Below, piece by piece: positions 23,230-33,839 of a DNA stretch of 64,000 bases. How positions within the stretch are numbered: the first letter of the stretch is position 1; each line of letters starts with the position of its first letter. Origin of the DNA: Leptodontidium sp. MPI-SDFR-AT-0119 (taxonomy: Eukaryota; Ascomycota; Leotiomycetes; Helotiales; Leptodontidiaceae); the NCBI GenBank assembly GCA_020726505.1, contig JAHLEZ010000008.1:620001-684000 (forward strand), read 5' to 3'. A program made the position numbers and the translations under genes. The notes under the pieces are model-generated. The model had not been told where the DNA came from, searched no databases, and worked only from the letters and a program-made list of their open reading frames with translations.

Positions 23230-24403
23230 TTTTTTTCAGTCCTCGGAATCTCCGCTTTTGAAGGGAACTGCAAAGAGTCGGCCGAGGGACCTACGGTCGC
23301 ACAGCAGATATACATCGGGTAGGTAGCTCGTCGAGGTGGCCGAAGACACCGTTCCACACAGTGATTCTGCGACTTGGATTCGAGAAAACCTGGCGGTCAG
23401 AGTTGTTGTCAGCGCCCTAGCCGTCGCGGTCTTTGGGTTGATTTTGGGTTTAGCATTCCAGAGAGCTTCGCCCACACCTCGTCCGGACTTCTTCGTCTCC
23501 ACATTCCACAAACATCCTTCGTAACAAGTTCTAGAGTTTCTCGATATATTGCCACTTGAAGAACTACTATATATCTGCCGGGTAGGCGTTGTCTTGTCTA
23601 TTGGTGGTGTTACTTTCTAAGAAAGAGGTTGATTTGCCGCCTTCAAAAAGCGACTCAGTTGGGCTATCTCTTTAAGGAAATGATTGTTCCATGTATGAGA
23701 GTCTCGGTATCAGATTCTACGATCTCATCTAGGCCGAATTTACACAATAACCCCTTCTTCGAAAATTTCGAGATCAGGCGGATTTAGGATAAACATTGCT
23801 AATAAATTCCGTAAAAATTCTAATAATCCCTTACTAAGCTAAGTATTGTGAAGCGAACATAATTAAGGACTCTAGAGTAAGATGCAAAGCACTTAGGCTA
23901 AGTCCTTGTGCACTACGCTATACCACATGTAAACTCCGTCGTTATTCCTATCCATACATTCATCCATTCATCCACAATATAATCGCTTCCCACATATAAA
24001 CTCCATCCTTTTTCCTATCCATCCATCCACCATAATACAATCGCTTCCCACTCATAGCTACAAAAATAAACATCAAATCAACTTCTCTCAGCAAAGCCAT
24101 GCACTCCAGTCATCGATCTTGGTTAGAGCTGTCGTCGAAGAAACGGTGTCCAGGTCAGGCCCTCTATTCAAATCCATTTGTGCATGTCAGTAGCGTAGTG
24201 CTGGCCTGTGGTTTGGCTCGTGACATGAAACGCCGAGTGAGGCTCAGGCGAGGACAGCTCAACACTGCTACTTAAGTAAGCTGAGATTCTTGGGTCTTGT
24301 TCGTTGTACCGAAGTCGGCTTGGTGTCCACAATACTTGCTCAAGGGTTATCGATTTTAGGAGGGCCTTGAGGCTGAGTTTGCGTTTCAAGGCCAACTTCC
24401 CGG
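23230..24403. other. Intergenic region
   Basis: ORFs at 23236-23511 (-) and 23336-23524 (+) overlap and lack family features; the minus one could be a 5' exon of the broken HET gene but I see no good junction. CATCCATTCATCC-like simple repeats lie at 23950-24035. Confidence 0.45.
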
Positions 24404-25491
24404 TCAACTATGCCATCTCTCTTTCTCGTAGGTCTTGATACCGTCGGGGAATACATCTCTAGCGCAGAAAATATTAGCCAAGAACATGTGAAGAAGAACG
24501 AATTCGAAGGCTTACAAGACAGCTTCTGCAGATTCCCAAGTCAGGTCATTGACGAGGGGGTGGCCAGCCCACTCTACGAGATATTGTTGAGTGCCTTTGA
24601 TCTGCATGGTGTCAACGAGGATCGCCGCAGAGAATAAGGCCGGCAGTACAAACCTTGCGAGACGCCCAGATTCTGGTCATGAAGAACTCCTCCCTTTTCC
24701 AGGCCTTCTTGTAGTATGGCTTCCAGTCCGCAACAGGCGAATCAAGGACCTCCCATGTCATCGAATCGGTATCTTTATAGCCCAGCCATTGAACGAGCGC
24801 ATGCAGGACAGGTGCAGTGCTTTCGCTGGCCTAGAAGCAATGAGAGGTTAATACAAACCCGTATTGCATGTCAAGGGTGGATATGTGGCAGATAGATACA
24901 TACCTTGCGCATTTCAAATGCGACGATGCATTTAATTGGCGTTTCCTGGTCTCTATCTTCGCCTCCATCTTCACCCTCCTGTCCCTCGATTTCGGCCTCC
25001 TCGTCTTCGCCCTCCTTTTTGCCCTCTTCGTCCTCTTTTCCTCCTTCAACCCTTCCACCATTCGCGCGCGCGACACCCTCATTCCTAATATTACCCTCCT
25101 TACTTCCAGCATGCTTCCGACTTGATTGTTCCACGTCGCTCTCTTCTGTATCCCTATTACTGCTCCCTGCTTTGCCTCCATCGACAGCAGTCGTTGTTAA
25201 ACATCCGTTGTTATCCTCATTATCACCGTTCTCCTCGTCGTCTCCGCTCTTAGCACGCTTCATCCTGTTGTAGGAGCCCACAGTATCGCGTAGAATTCCA
25301 GCCTTTCTCTTCCGACTGTAGGTAATGAGCTTGTGGTTGGGTTTGGGTTTGTGTAAAGCCGGTGCGAGAGTGGTTGCTTGGTCGTTCAAGAGCGCCATCG
25401 TAGCGTTCTGGAGGGAAACGGTGAGGGTGACTTCACAGATCGGTATAGAAAGATGTGCCTGTGCCAGGCTATGGAGAGTAATCGACGTCAA
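24404..25491 (-). CDS. Chromodomain protein
   Basis: Four exons: 25491-24904, 24830-24654, 24601-24516 and 24458-24404, with GT-AG introns of 73, 52 and 57 nt, all in phase; 301 residues from the first ATG or 270 from the ATG at 25398. The N-terminal half has a bipartite basic nuclear signal (YSRKRKAG ... NRMKRAK) followed by a long Glu/Asp/Gly-rich acidic stretch. The C-terminus carries a chromodomain: EEFFMTRIWASRKIKG, QQYLVEWAGHP, NDLTWESAEAVL, with the aromatic residues of the methyl-lysine cage partly kept. A related segment just before (VLHALVQWLGYKDTDSMTWEVL) looks like a second, divergent chromo-like unit. Suggested role: chromatin binding in the nucleus. It lies 280 bp from a transposon; chromodomains also occur in retrotransposon integrases, but no integrase residues are seen here. 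Confidence 0.82.
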
Positions 25492-25773
25492 GGGGGGTAA
25501 AAGAGGAGGGAGGCGGATGTAGAGGCGGAGGTGAGGTAAGGTGAGGTGCTTTGGGGAGTTGATTCGTCGCGCAGAGCTCTCGTTCGTGTCCGTGTTTGTA
25601 TTATACCGTCCCTACCTGTGTTTTACTACTCTATCCTTATGATCGCCAGTGTGCAGTGCCATCCGTGAGCTTTGATAGGGAGAGGAGATAGTGAGAGAGT
25701 GTGGAAAATTGAGGGCGTGAAGGCAAACATCCGTGGGAAGACGCGACGCGACGCGTGTGCGATAGGCTGACTA
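25492..25773. other. Flank of the transposon block
   Basis: This is the 5' flank of the chromodomain gene. It contains repeated GCGACGCG near 25740-25755. The TA at 25772-25773 is one copy of the target duplication of the adjacent DNA transposon. Confidence 0.6.
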
Positions 25774-25869
25774 CTGTTAGTTGTGTAATCAGCGTCGTTT
25801 CGGCGAATTTAATTCCGCACACCGTCTTTTGGTGCGCACCCCACCAAAATTGAATGAACTTCAGCAAAT
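25774..25869 (+). repeat. Left terminal inverted repeat (96 bp)
   Basis: It begins CTGTTAGTTG right after TA and ends CAGCAAAT. It matches the reverse complement of 29590-29685 with one G/A difference. Confidence 0.95.
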
Positions 25870-25959
25870 CCAACTTGACTTCCAAGATATCTTTTTCCAC
25901 ACAACACCTGTGAATGTGCTAATTAGCTCAAATTGAAGCTATTCTCACCTACTTTGATT

Positions 25960-27903
25960 ATGCCTCCCAAAACCGCCGCTCAAAAGGCTACCGCCAAAGC
26001 TAATCGCCAATCGACCTTGGAAAGACAGAGTAATATGCAAAAGGACGCTGCAAAGTTGCTCTCTTCGCTGAAGAAGACGCCAAAGAAGTCGAAAAAGCCG
26101 AAGGGACCTGTTGTATCGAAGAAGAAGTCAGTTACCTTTCGAAAGACACATATGGAAGAAGAAGAAGTGGTGGAGGAAGAGGAGGAGTCCGAAATTGAGG
26201 TTTCACCACTATACAAAGTGTCGCTGATTACTATTACCTACGTCAACGACGTCGACTTCTTCAATTACACGTACTTATTGGACCTAAACTCACCTGAGTA
26301 CTTGACTTGGGCTCAATTCAACACTGATATCACCGACGCTGTCGATACCTATATTCAGATGGAATCGCCACATAGAGGCCTTAGAGCTCCCCTCCTCTTT
26401 TACTTTTGGTATAAAGCTCAACGTAATCCAATTCGATATAATATCAAAGTTAGCGCTAACCAGACAGCTTGGGAGGAGTTTCTATAGGTTGTACGGCATA
26501 ATGGGAACAAGAGCTTGACTGTAAAGGCGTTTTATACGATAGTAGGGCCTCAACTTATAAAGGCTTTAGTTGCGTAAGGTCTTGGGGGGCCAGCGAAAGT
26601 CGGGAGACCTAAGAAGAAGTCAGCTGAGCCTATAGTGTCAAGGCCATATAATCAAACCTCTAAGGACGAGGCAAAGCAAGCTTTTTTGAATAATCCACGA
26701 CTCCTTACGGCGCCTAGACAACCTAGAGACGGTAGAGGCAACTCTACTACGGACGACTTAATCAAGAGTTTGAACCGACAAAAAGAGGCTGAAGTTAGTG
26801 GAATTATAGCTCTCAATCGACAGCTCGCTGATCAATACGTTTGCTCTTCTGAAAGCTGTCTAAACTACCGCAAATCGTGCTTTAAAGTTACTCCGGACAG
26901 TCCGCATATCTTTATAACTCGTCCTAATCGAGAGATGTAGGCGAAACAGGTGTACTATGGCCTAGTTACTAACATTTACCCTCCCCACGAGCTCAGAGAG
27001 ATTTGGAAAGATCGTCGACTAGAAGAGAGAGCGTTCAAAGCTACTAAGGCTCAAAAGGATAAGGAGAAAGCTAGAGCGAAGGTAGAGAAAGAGAGGGAAA
27101 CTACAGCGTTGTCAGCGTCTATGGCACAGCCTATAATACAAGTATTATTAACTTAGCCGCTTTCGTATAGTATGCCTCCCTTTATAATAGGAGCAATAAT
27201 GCCTCCTTCACTATAGGCTATGCCAGCGCCTTGGGGACCTCCTGTGTTATCTTCACAACCTACCCCGCTACCCGTATCTTCTAAGTCGTCTTCTCACTGT
27301 CGCCACCGTGATTCTGACTCCTCTCCTGCTCCAAAGCGCTATAAATCTTATTCATCTCGTCCTCTAAGAGATCACCTTGTTACAGAGTCGCGATATAAAG
27401 AGGAGGAGTTGCTATAGCGTCGCGGAGGAAGTAAGGGTACTAGTTTCCTAGATATGACTTCAGTTCGCAATTCTAGTCCACTACGTGACAATATTATAAT
27501 TAATACATAACTTGAGGCGTTTAGGGCATACTTAACTGTCTATTTACCTCCTAATCGTCAAGCTAGAGCACCTACTGTCGTTGTAACGTTTATAGCTAAA
27601 GAGTACTCTCTCGACGACTTGAAAACGCTCACTCTTAGTGACAAAGTCCCCGCTGGTTTATTACAAGAGATTAAAAAGTTAATCTTACCTTTTAATCGTG
27701 GTTTTAAGTAGATTCTAGCTAAATCCGCAACGAAAGCACGCGTTGAAGCTAATCTCTTATTAGGGCTCCAAAAAAGTCAAGCTATAGAGGAAATTGAGGG
27801 GGGAATCGATAGTAAAGAGGATTTGAACGATATTTGTGAAGATTTAATGCTAAAAGGTTGTATTAATAATCAAGATGAGTTTGATAATAAAGAAGACGAG
27901 TAA
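25960..27903 (+). pseudogene. Passenger gene of the transposon, 648-codon frame with 8 internal stops
   Basis: One reading frame runs from ATG (MPPKTAAQKATAKANRQ) to TAA at 27901-27903 with stops only at 26485, 26575, 26938, 27154, 27214, 27415, 27508 and 27709 (six TAG, two TAA) and no frameshift. The N-terminus is Lys-rich (KKTPKKSKKPK, likely nuclear or DNA-binding), then an acidic EEEEVVEEEEE segment, a folded-looking part (FNYTYLLDLNSPEYLTW ... LLFYFWYKAQRNP), a coiled, charged stretch (KATKAQKDKEKARAKVEKERE), a Pro/Ser region and an acidic tail. The central part with TAWEEFL and NGNKSLTVKAFY suggests a conserved domain, but I do not recognise the family. Tc1/mariner elements usually encode only a transposase, so this second gene is unusual. 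Confidence 0.72.
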
Positions 27904-28467
27904 TTAGTTTATTAAGTACTTTGAATTAAAGGCGTAGGAGTTATTTGTTAATTTTAAGTATAATATATGGCTTTCTAAGGGATCTTTATATATGATACTA
28001 CCACAATATTCATTGATGTCAAATTAATTTTTTAAAATCACCCGTAGATTACTTATATATACTTCTAAATCTCCTCTTTTAAATAGTATATATAGGCAGA
28101 TTTAATAACGTTATTTAGTTGAGAAATTAAAGAATTAAGAAAGTGAGTTTCTAATTAATGTAGCGAAAATCATCACTAAGTGGGATATACCTTAGATACC
28201 CCGTATTACTTTATATATTACGTCGATTAATATTTTTACTTATAATTAACGCCGGAATAAATATTATAAGTACGAGATTTATTAATTCGAATACGCTGAT
28301 TTTGAATATTAACTTTTTATTTTAATTAAACGTTACGTTATAAAGATATTTAAATCCCGTGTCGTGACTACTCTCGTTTAATATCTAGGTAAAACAAAGT
28401 GAGGTTATAGAATCCTTATATTACTACGTAACTTTATATAAACTTAGTATTAATACACAGTTAATTA

Positions 28468-29550
28468 TTAATCGATTCTCTCACTTTTCTAAATATCTAG
28501 CTTATTTAGAACACCTTCATACCCTGCTTTCCTAAAGTGCGCTCTAGCCTTTTTACTAGCTTCAACACCTTTACTTATATAACGTAAAGTACGATTTAAG
28601 AAGTTAGGAAAGTTACTGTAGCTCCTATCACGGCCTATACGATAATTCCTCCTTATAAACGCCTTCAAATCATGGAAACTAGCCTTAATTAGATTAAAGA
28701 ATAAACAGTATAGAGGGAGATATTTAAGCTGTACGTCGAATCGATCGCAGATCTATTATACCCGAATATTCTTATAAATCTTACAATTATCTATAATTAA
28801 GATTAATCGCAGGCCAAGTGGTCTCGTAAGGGTAAGAAGAAGGTCAAATTCTAACTACCGCTCGAATATCTCTACTATAATAGCACCTTTAAAAACGAGG
28901 GGTTCTTTATAGCCTTCAATCGTATACGTAGGGAGAATCGACTAACGCTTAGTTTACTTTAATAACCTCCTAACTTTATAAAGGAGACCAATTGGCGCCT
29001 ATCTATACCTCTTATCTGCGGTCCTCTCGTTAGAAGTACTCTCGTCGACAAACATTAACTACGACGCCTGCTAATTCTCTATCTTAAAGGACTAAGCCTT
29101 AATCAAATCGTCGTTTCTTTAAGAGGCGTACGTAGTGGCTTTCTTATAGGATATCCGAGCCGTAGCCAGAAGGCGTGAGAGCTGTGGCAGGTCGAGTTGT
29201 ACGCCAAAATCTATATATATAAAGTCTCCTAACTCGTCTAAATATATCGTCTTATATTAATCAACTAACTCCTCCACATACTCGATTATTAAAGGCGTAA
29301 CCTTTGCCTTGCGACCTAGCTTTTTTCGAGGGTCCCAACTATCTTCTAACCTCTTCTTTAGGTTCTTCTTTCTCCGCTGAATCGATCGTATATTGCAGTC
29401 AAACCATAAGGCTAACTCTTAGTTGCTTAGATGAGGATTTTCGTAGAAAGCCGCGTCAATTTGGTCTCCGTAGAGCTTACTAAGCCTAGGGGCTATGGCG
29501 CCTATAACGGATTAGAATCTACATGGTGAGAGCTTTAATTTGCCCTACTT
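28468..29550 (-). pseudogene. DDE_3/IS630-like transposase, dead
   Basis: One minus frame reads as a typical fungal Tc1/mariner transposase: an N-terminal helix-turn-helix portion (LALWFDCNIRSIQRRKKNLK), first Asp in FVDES, second Asp in LIIDNCKI, and a final block where the family NPIE reads NLIK. Thus the third catalytic residue Glu has become Lys and the Pro has become Leu. More than ten in-frame stops occur, many where Trp or Gln is expected, for example after RYR and in KQTKR-type positions. All changes are transitions consistent with RIP. The 5' end is not fixed. Confidence 0.85.
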
Positions 29551-29589
29551 ACTTCGTAGTTTAAAGTTGTGATGTTGGAGTTATTTAAT

Positions 29590-29685
29590 ATTTGCTGAAG
29601 TTCATTCAATTTTGGTGGGGTGCGCACTAAAAGACGGTGTGCGGAATTAAATTCGCCGAAACGACGCTGATTACACAACTAACAG
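29590..29685 (-). repeat. Right terminal inverted repeat (96 bp)
   Basis: It begins ATTTGCTG and ends CTAACAG, followed by TA (29686-29687). It is the mirror of 25774-25869. Confidence 0.95.
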
Positions 29686-29948
29686 TAAGGAGGAGGATCT
29701 ATCAATCTGCACCAGAGCACGTGCCGTATTCCCTCCGATCCGCATCGAAACGATCGGGAACTCAGAACTCATCATCATTGCACGCAAATGAAAAACACTG
29801 CAATTTTAGCGTCTGGGAGGAGCTTGAAATCAGTCAGCAATCAGTCAGCCAGTATTCAAATCGGTGGTGGTGCGGAGGGACAATGGAGGGCGCAATCTTG
29901 ACACGTCAATCGAGCCGAGAACGCGTCTAGACGCCGAAGGCATTGGAA

Positions 29949-31200
29949 TGGAACAAGAGAAGGTCTAGAGCCGCGTTAAGCGATGTAGAGGATACGATTG
30001 AAGTTATTAAGGCCCCGGCGGCACCGCAAGGAAAGCGATTAGAAGTCAGTTCGCACCTTAAGGAACGCATAGTCGCGACGAAGGTTAAGGCCCTCACCGC
30101 AAAGGCGGGAGAACGCCCCGCAACAATGGCAGCGACTCTAAATCACTCAACACACGAGAAAGCGATGTCAACCGCGAATGCGTAAGTTAAAATACTCACT
30201 AACCTAGTTAAGTCGCTATTAAGGACAATAAAGGAATAAAAGAAGGAGCACGCGAATTAGCTCGAGACACTAACGAAGACCTTTATTAAACAAATTAAAA
30301 TACTAAAAGCACAAGTCACGGAGATAACGAAGAAGATCGAGACTTAGTTATCTAATATACAACCGCCCCTAAGCGCTTCATTATTGTATATTAAGGTCGC
30401 TCGTATACTACTAAGTAATCGGCTAAGTAACGTACGAACTCTGACCTTTATAAGTACGACATTATTAAGGATGACTAATATATTATACTACACGATTGAT
30501 ATATTAAGAGTAGGCGAGGAAGAGAGGAGTAAGGCATAACCTAAAGTAATTAAAAAGGCAATTAAGGAGGAGATCCGTACTATAAAAGGGCAAGAACATT
30601 AGCGTTATATTATAGTAATCAAGAACGCTAAGAACTATAATCGTATTAAAGTAACATATAAAGATGAAACCGAACTTTAAAGGATCAAGAAGATAGCGGA
30701 GAAAACGGCAGTAATAAGGGTTAAGGTGTTACAGGAATAATTATATCTTGTAAAGGTAGACAATATTAATTAAATAGCTATTCTTGATTAAGATAGAAAG
30801 GTTTTACTGGGGGTCACAGAGACTATTAGAAAAGAGAATGACGTCTATATTATTAAGATCATATAGCTTAATAGAAAAGACATCGGAAAGGTATATAGAT
30901 CAATAGTCGTCTACGTGACTAAGGGCAGCGAAATATTAAGACTATTATAAGGTTAATACTTTTATGTTACCGGAGAGTTAGTCTACACTAGAGTGTTCGA
31001 GCCCCGGCATAGTCCCTTATAATGTTATAAGTATTAAGAAGTAAGGCATAAGGCGTTCTCTTGTACGAAACCGTAGGTTTGTGCTAAGTGTACTTAAATA
31101 GGGCACTATTATAGCGAATGCCGAGCGGTAATACTAAAATGCGTGCCTTACGGAGGACTATACGAGTCGTTTAGTAAGAATTGTCTAGTACTTTATCTTG
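29949..31200 (+). pseudogene. LINE ORF1 (gag-like), degraded
   Basis: Frame begins MEWNKRRSRAALSDVED and is open to 30185, then continues with many stops. Near 31080-31125 a CCHC zinc knuckle is visible (CAKCT-stop-IGHYYSEC), typical of ORF1 proteins of fungal LINEs. A second Cys/His pair lies just upstream (AFSCTKP). Confidence 0.7.
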
Positions 31201-31237
31201 CTCGTTATAAATAAAACACTTATAGTACTCTAACTAA

Positions 31238-32216
31238 ATGTGAGAAAGCAGGAAATGATATAATATAGTCTAATAAACGACGAACGACTAAAGGAGTTTG
31301 CAGTATTAGCGATTTCTAAGTCGTATACGAAGACGAGCGACAATAAAGTAATAACGGCCCTTATAAGGTATTTTAATTAGACTAAGATAGTACTAATAGT
31401 TTAACGGAAGGAAAGGTAGGCGTTCCGGAGTATACTTTAGATCCGGAAGGATATTAAAGTAGAGTAAGTAGCGGTATAATCGTCGGATATTACTGCCGCC
31501 GTCTTACGACTGCTAGACCGGTTAATATTAGTAGTGTCCGTATACGTGGAAGGACTAGATGCGAACGTACTCTCGTGTGCGACTAAAACCTTACACTAAG
31601 TAATTTAAGAAACACGGAATAAGATTGGCACTCGAGTAGACGTGATACTTACCGGGGATTTTAACTAACATGATTAGTTATGGGGGGGAGATAAAGTCTT
31701 ACAAAATAGACAAGGAGAAGCCGATGTCATCATGAACCTCATAAGCGAGTACGCCCTTTATAACTTACTCCTGAGAGGTACGAAGACGTGGCAAAGCGGT
31801 AACCGCGAGTTTATAATCGACTTGATATTAGCCTTAGAGGAATTAATAACATCGATAATAAAGTGTGTTATACACGCGACTAAATATGGCTCTAACTACA
31901 GGGCAATCGAGACAACGTTCGACGTTGCCACCCCAAAGTGGGTCGTTAAAGAGAGGCTGCTTTTCAAGAACGCCCTATAAAAGGAAATACAAGCCAGGAT
32001 TAACTCCTCCCTTCGCTTTACCTCGTTTGGAGATAATATACAATAATAAACAGATCGATTGATGACAGCGGTACTAGAAGTAGTTCACGCACTTATACTT
32101 AAGGCGAAACCGTCACTGTACGTAACAAGGTAATAAACGACAAACTTGACTTAGCTCCGTCGAGTTTACATATATTAGAGGAGTCGAGCTAGGACTAAAC
32201 GTCGAGCCGGGCGTAT
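31238..32216 (+). pseudogene. LINE ORF2, endonuclease part, degraded
   Basis: Segments such as VILTGDFN, HD-LWGGDK, ADVIMNLISEYALYNLL and a GTKTWQSGNREFIIDLIL block match the exonuclease-endonuclease-phosphatase domain of LINEs, with GDFN the metal-binding signature. Part of it is the open frame 31732-31980. It is interrupted by stops, and the LTR element begins at 32217. Confidence 0.75.
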
Positions 32217-32365
32217 TGTGACGAGCTGACGCATCGCCATGGGATTAGTGCCTTACAGGCCTCAGGCCGCGAGCCCTTATTTAACTTCTCTTAATCTCTT
32301 GATCTTTAATCTTTACTTTGTATTCTAAGAACGTATATAGGAATTAGAAAGCCCGTTGCGTCACA
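32217..32365 (+). repeat. Left LTR (149 bp)
   Basis: It starts TGTGACGAGC and ends GCGTCACA. It differs from the right LTR at three positions, all transitions. CGTAT precedes it at 32212-32216. Confidence 0.92.
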
Positions 32366-32396
32366 TTATACAAAGTCCTCTAGTTGCGACCACCGT

Positions 32397-32423
32397 ATCT
32401 GTCTGTCTGTCTGTCTGTCTGTC
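32397..32423. repeat. (TCTG)n microsatellite in the LTR element
   Basis: Six to seven TCTG units lie about 32 bp downstream of the left LTR, ahead of the gag frame. Confidence 0.9.
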
Positions 32424-32628
32424 CGGCCTGATCTATCTGTTCTATATTCTGTCTGCTTTAATCTGTCCGAACAATATTCTATCTAACCTCTAATACTCTG
32501 CCGCACTCATCAACTCTCTACTCGTCTATTAAACACTCAATCGAGACGATACCCTAGCTCTCCGCTATATAGAGCTTACCTCACAACCTTTCCTCTCTCT
32601 TTTGTCTACATTTTCGATTCTATATAAT

Positions 32629-33690
32629 ATGACGACCCCTACTCCCGTCCAGCAACTTCAGCAGCTCACCGAGTAAGTCGCTAACCTTCAAATTCAAGTC
32701 GAAGCTCTATAAGCAGCACAAACCTCTCGTCCGAAGCCTATTCTCCCCGACCTTACGAAGTTCGACGGCAAAGTATACTACTTCGACACATGGTTCCCAG
32801 CCATCAAAGCCAAACTACGTGTAGATAGCCTCTCCGGCGCCCTTGGCGACTCCGTGGCACAGTTCTACTACGTATACGACCGTCTCGAATCCCAAGTCTA
32901 GTCGCAAGTATTACTACAGCTAGCTACTATAAAGCAAGAGCAATTCTAGTCATACTAATCGATCCTCGACTAGCTTTCCCGAGCCCTCGATAACCTAAAC
33001 AAGACTTAAGAAGCTATCGACCGCCTCCATCGAATTGACCAAGCCTCCGAGTCTATACCTAACTACATCGCCAAGTTCGAACGTATACTGTACGAAGTAA
33101 AAGGACATAATTAGGACGACGACCGCAAGATCTCTGCCTTTCGATTTGGTCTTAGCTCAACAATCAAGAATCGTCTCGCGTAATAGTTAGAACTGCCTTC
33201 GTCATACCCTCAGTTCTTACGAGCTGTGCAAAAGCTGTCTTCTCGTTCCGGTACTCTAGGTCCTCTTAACTCGACTCACAATCCTTCGTCTAGACCGCAT
33301 ACCGCATCGAATGCCCCTCCAGCGACTGGTCGATACGGTGACCTAATGGATATCTCGAATATAGGCATAAATTTAATCAACGTACTTAGTCATTTCTTAT
33401 CCAGCGAACTGATACGTCAATCGTATAAGGACATAAGTGCTTGCTTACGCTGTGGTAGTTTCGACCATTAGTTAAAGGATTGCCACGAATCAGCCCGGCC
33501 TTTTGTAAACTCTCGATCTGCTGGTACAAGCGGAAAGAAGGTGACAATCGCTACTTTAGACGACGACTACGATTCTGACGATTACAAATACGACTCGGAC
33601 GATCCAAGGCATCCTGACGCATGGCAAAAGGGTATTTTTGAGACTTAAGACGCTCGGGACGAGCTTTTTTCGGAGGGGGGGGTAATGTAA
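32629..33690 (+). pseudogene. Gag protein with CCHC knuckle, 12 internal stops
   Basis: One 354-codon frame starts MTTPTPVQQLQQL and ends with the TAA at 33688-33690, four bases inside the right LTR. Gag features: LPDLTKFDGK, DTWFPAIKAKLR, SLSGALGDSVAQFYYVYDRL, YIAKFERILYEVKGH, and a zinc knuckle CLRCGSFDH...KDCH at about 33451-33487. An acidic tail (DDDYDSDDYKYDSDD) follows. Twelve internal stops, all TAG or TAA, sit mostly where Gln or Trp is expected, and no frameshift is present. Confidence 0.85.
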
Positions 33691-33834
33691 CGAGCTGACG
33701 CATCGCCATGGGATTAGTGCCTTACAGGCCTCAGGCCGCGAGCCCCTATTTAACTTCTCTTGATCTCTTGATCTTTAATCTTTACTTTGTATTCTAAGAA
33801 CGTATATAGGAATTAGAAAGCCCGTTGCGTCACA
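33686..33834 (+). repeat. Right LTR (149 bp)
   Basis: It starts TGTAACGAGC and ends GCGTCACA. CGTAT follows at 33835-33839, matching the sequence before the left LTR. Confidence 0.92.
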
Positions 33835-33839
33835 CGTAT

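Larger units (their letters stand above)
25774..29685. mobile_element. Tc1/mariner-type DNA transposon, 3,912 bp, RIP-damaged, with passenger frame
   Basis: The element is bounded by 96-bp inverted repeats starting CTGTTAGTTG, which differ at one visible position, and is flanked by TA on both sides. The TA duplication and a DDE_3/IS630-like transposase place it in the Tc1/mariner superfamily. Two convergent frames fill it: a passenger on plus (25960-27903) and the transposase on minus (29550-28468). About 560 bp of AT-rich sequence separates them. Both frames are interrupted only by stop codons, not frameshifts, so mutation was by base substitution. Confidence 0.92.
32217..33834 (+). mobile_element. 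Gag-only LTR retrotransposon (TR-GAG type), 1,618 bp
   Basis: Two 149-bp direct repeats begin TGTRACGAGC and end GTCACA (TG...CA) and are flanked by the 5-bp duplication CGTAT on both sides. The 1,320-bp interior contains one gag frame and no protease, integrase or reverse transcriptase. A G-run (GGAGGGGGGGG at about 33672-33682) just before the right LTR fits a polypurine tract. I could not identify a primer-binding site. The size and content match non-autonomous TR-GAG elements. Confidence 0.88.

Noticed and set aside
24871..25273. Plus-strand ORFs opposite the chromodomain gene
   Set aside because: They are Ser/Pro-rich antisense images of the acidic region of the real gene.
32217..33834. 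LTR pair as part of a full-length Ty3 or Ty1 element
   Set aside because: The interior is only 1,320 bp and holds gag alone; the reverse transcriptase outside it is of LINE type.
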